From Aphidius gifuensis (taxonomy: Eukaryota > Arthropoda > Insecta > Hymenoptera > Braconidae): 64,000 nucleotides of DNA. The stretch is taken from contig NC_057789.1 in assembly GCF_014905175.1 (NCBI RefSeq), positions 26,098,555-26,162,554 of the forward strand, written 5' to 3'. The translations under genes were made by a program, and so were the position numbers. The notes below the pieces were generated by a model. It ran no database searches, was not told the DNA's origin, and saw nothing but the letters and a program-made list of their open reading frames with translations. This document shows, in pieces, positions 62,123 through 64,000 of this stretch; position 1 is the stretch's first letter, and each line of letters starts with the position of its first letter.

Positions 62123-64000
62123 GTTTGTAAATTATTATTATTATTTATATAATTTAATACACGCATATATTTACTTTATGTACAACACAGCATGTCAATG
62201 ATTTACGTCTATCCAAGATACAACTTTAAGATACCATATTTTATGAAAATTATTTTTTCAATTGATATTTAGTCAAGATACATAAATAATAAAAAAAAAA
62301 AAAATTTAATTATAATTTATTTCTTTGTGGGAAATGAATTATTAAAGAAGTAATTTTATTATTATTTTTTTTCAGTTGGCAGGAATAACTTTTAAACACT
62401 GTGAAACAGTTGATATTTTACCAGTTATTAAAAAATTGGAAACTCTTGTAAATTTACCATGTCATCTTGTTAAAGATACAACATCAAATGAAAATTCTTA
62501 TGTCAAGTAAGTATATATATATTTCTTGAATTGATAATTGTATCGTTAATTAATTAATATTTGTTTGTTTTATTAGATTTCATGTTGAGCAAATAACTGA
62601 TATTTTGGAGAGTCATTGTAAAATTGAAATACAAGTAGCCAATCCATATCGTTTACAAACAAAAGAAGAATTACCAAAAGAATATATATTGTCTCAATTT
62701 CATCCATCAACTCCAGAGTATCCAGGACTTGATGAAGTTGTACAATCAGACGGTATGTCTCCTACATTGTCATCTTCAATATCTCCAGTACTATCAAAGT
62801 CAAATCAATCATCAACATTAACACTTGAATCTGGCTCAATAAAAGCATCAATTGTTTCAACAAATTCACTTAATTCACAAAATAATTTACAATATAAAAA
62901 ATCACAAATGGTACATGTAACACATCTTGAAAGTCCATCAAAATTTTATGTCAGATCAGAATATGATGATGATAATTTTCGTACAATAACTGAACAATTA
63001 AAAGCATATAATTTTTCTGGTACTCAACCAGATGAAATAATACAAAATAATATTTATGCTGTATGTCATAATGATATTAAAATATGGTATCGTGGAAGAG
63101 TTAGAAAAATTGATATTATCAATATTGATAATGATTTGTGGTCTGTATTTGCAATTGATTATGGATTTGAAGAAATAAATGTATCAAAAAAAAATATACG
63201 TTTATTGAGTGATGATTTACTTGGTATTGCACCAATGGCTGAGGAACATCGTCTTGTTAGTATTGATCCAATAAATGGTAATCAATGGTCAAAAGAAGCA
63301 ACATTATTTATGAAAAGAATGCTTAAAGATAGTGGTAATGATATGAGTGCTGAAATGTATCGTTATAATGAATGGAATCAACGTGATGTTGATCTTGTTG
63401 TTGGTTCAGTTAATAAATCATCAATACGTGATTCATTATTACTTCAAGGTTTTGGTACATTTGTATCAATTGATAAATTACTTAGAAAAAATCCAGATAG
63501 TTCAAATGCATTTCATTATGAAAAATTAGAACTTGAAAAATATTATTCTGTTGAAATATTACAAATTGAAAATCCACATGAAATTTATGTTAAAAAAAAT
63601 GATTATGATGATGAAGTATTTCGACAAATGTCCAATGAACTTACAACTGATTATTCAAAAAATAAAAAAACAAGAAGTGTTATTTTTTCTCCTGCTACTG
63701 GTATGTATTTATTTTATTTTTTTTTTACTTTTTGTAATTTAATTTTTATTAATTGGTTGATTGATTTTATTTATTTGTTTATTTTTCTAGGAATGCCATG
63801 TGCTGTTTCATATGATAAAATTTGGTATCGAGCAATTATTGTTAATGTTCCAAAGCCAAAAATTGTAACTGTTTTTTTGGTTGATTATGGAAAAAAAGTA
63901 ACTGTTAAATTTTCAAAAATGTTACGTCTTGATCCGTCTTATCAATCAATAACAACAAGGGTAAATATTATTTTTATATTCAATTAAATTTTATTTCATC
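61895..64000 (+). CDS. Tudor-domain protein, RNF17/TDRD4 (Qin)-like; partial at both ends
   Basis: Four exons (61895-62122, 62376-62506, 62577-63700, 63791-63960) join in frame to give 551 codons; all introns are GT-AG. Residues 1-150 are rich in charged and helical residues and look like the coiled coil that follows a B-box. Residues 179-224 are a Ser-rich linker. Tudor domain 1 (about 230-419) has its core at 279-329, including IWYRGRV and IDYG. Tudor domain 2 (from about 442) has IWYRA and VDYG, and its end lies beyond the window. Tandem extended Tudor domains are typical of piRNA-pathway scaffolds in germline nuage, which bind methylated arginines of Piwi proteins. RNF17/TDRD4 is my best guess because of the coiled coil plus several Tudor domains, but no RING or B-box exon is visible. 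Other Tudor proteins remain possible. Confidence 0.82.
62376..62506 (+). CDS. Tudor gene, second visible exon
   Basis: The exon has 131 bases between acceptor TTTTTTTTCAG (ending 62375) and donor GTAAGT (62507). It enters in phase 0 and leaves in phase 2. It continues the helical N-terminal region (LAGITFKHCETVDILP). It is too short to stand out as an open reading frame; its existence follows from the splice sites and the matching phases. Confidence 0.78.
62577..63700 (+). CDS. Tudor gene, third visible exon: linker, Tudor 1 and start of Tudor 2
   Basis: The exon has 1124 bases. The acceptor ATTAG ends at 62576 and the donor GTATGT starts at 63701. It contains a short helical stretch, a Ser/Thr-rich linker, the complete first extended Tudor domain and the N-terminal strand region of the second. 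The long open frame with ordinary amino-acid composition contrasts with the flanking AT-rich DNA. The frame is open through the following intron to 63987, but residues past 63700 are a poly-Phe/Ile read-through. Confidence 0.88.
63791..63960 (+). CDS. Tudor gene, fourth visible exon: core of Tudor 2
   Basis: The acceptor TTTTTCTAG ends at 63790; the exon enters in phase 1, has 170 bases, and leaves in phase 0 at a GTAAAT donor (63961). It encodes the Tudor core with KIWYRAIIV and FLVDYGKK. The gene continues past the right edge. Confidence 0.82.

Noticed and set aside
62605..63987. Treating the long open frame at 62605-63987 as a single-exon gene with its own start
   Set aside because: The codon at 62605 is TTG inside a longer exon, and the frame reads through an intron (63701-63790) and past a donor at 63961.
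1..64000. tRNA, rRNA and CRISPR arrays
   Set aside because: No A-box/B-box pair with a foldable cloverleaf, no conserved rRNA blocks and no regularly spaced repeat-spacer arrays were found. The only regular tandem array is the minisatellite, which has no spacers.

Overview
The window reads as nuclear DNA of an insect. It is extremely AT-rich (by eye about a fifth to a quarter G+C) and full of poly-A/poly-T runs, and it has spliced genes with GT-AG introns. The two clear genes are a chitin-binding cuticle protein and a Tudor-domain protein. Such low G+C is known in some hymenopterans, for example aphidiine braconid parasitoid wasps. That placement is inference; nothing here proves order or species.

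Layout. 1-32980 is a gene desert with no coding exon I can defend. It is not featureless: 0.1-0.4 kb islands of higher complexity and higher G+C are scattered through the AT-rich background. Two sites on the + strand (10631/10632 and 21181/21182) have a 3' splice site directly followed by a 5' splice site, the form of a recursive-splicing ratchet point, so part of the desert may be one long intron. 32981-35698 is a large imperfect palindrome. Its arms are two head-to-head, 5'-truncated, decayed copies of a DEAH/RHA helicase gene. 40328-61167 (minus strand) is a complete three-exon gene for a 196-residue CPAP1-type cuticular protein: a signal-peptide exon, a 16.3 kb intron, an acidic Tyr-rich exon, a 4.0 kb intron, and a single six-cysteine chitin-binding domain. 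Intron 2 holds a candidate roughly 1 kb insertion flanked by a 15-bp direct repeat (42477-43499). Intron 1 holds an elaborate composite repeat (47859-50391): inverted repeats of about 280 bp around a 63-bp minisatellite whose unit looks like a 3' splice site, all flanked by a perfect 144-bp direct duplication. 61895 to the right edge (plus strand) is the middle part of a Tudor-domain gene with four exons seen. It has a coiled-coil-like N-terminal part and two extended Tudor domains, and resembles the RNF17/TDRD4 (Drosophila Qin) type of piRNA-pathway protein.

The two genes are probably arranged head to head with a short shared upstream interval (61168-61894). They have no evident functional connection: one acts in extracellular cuticle, the other probably in germline small-RNA granules. 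The most unusual material is the helicase palindrome and the intron-1 composite element. Many apparent reading frames in the window are poly-Phe/Lys/Tyr/Ile artefacts of AT-rich DNA and are left out.
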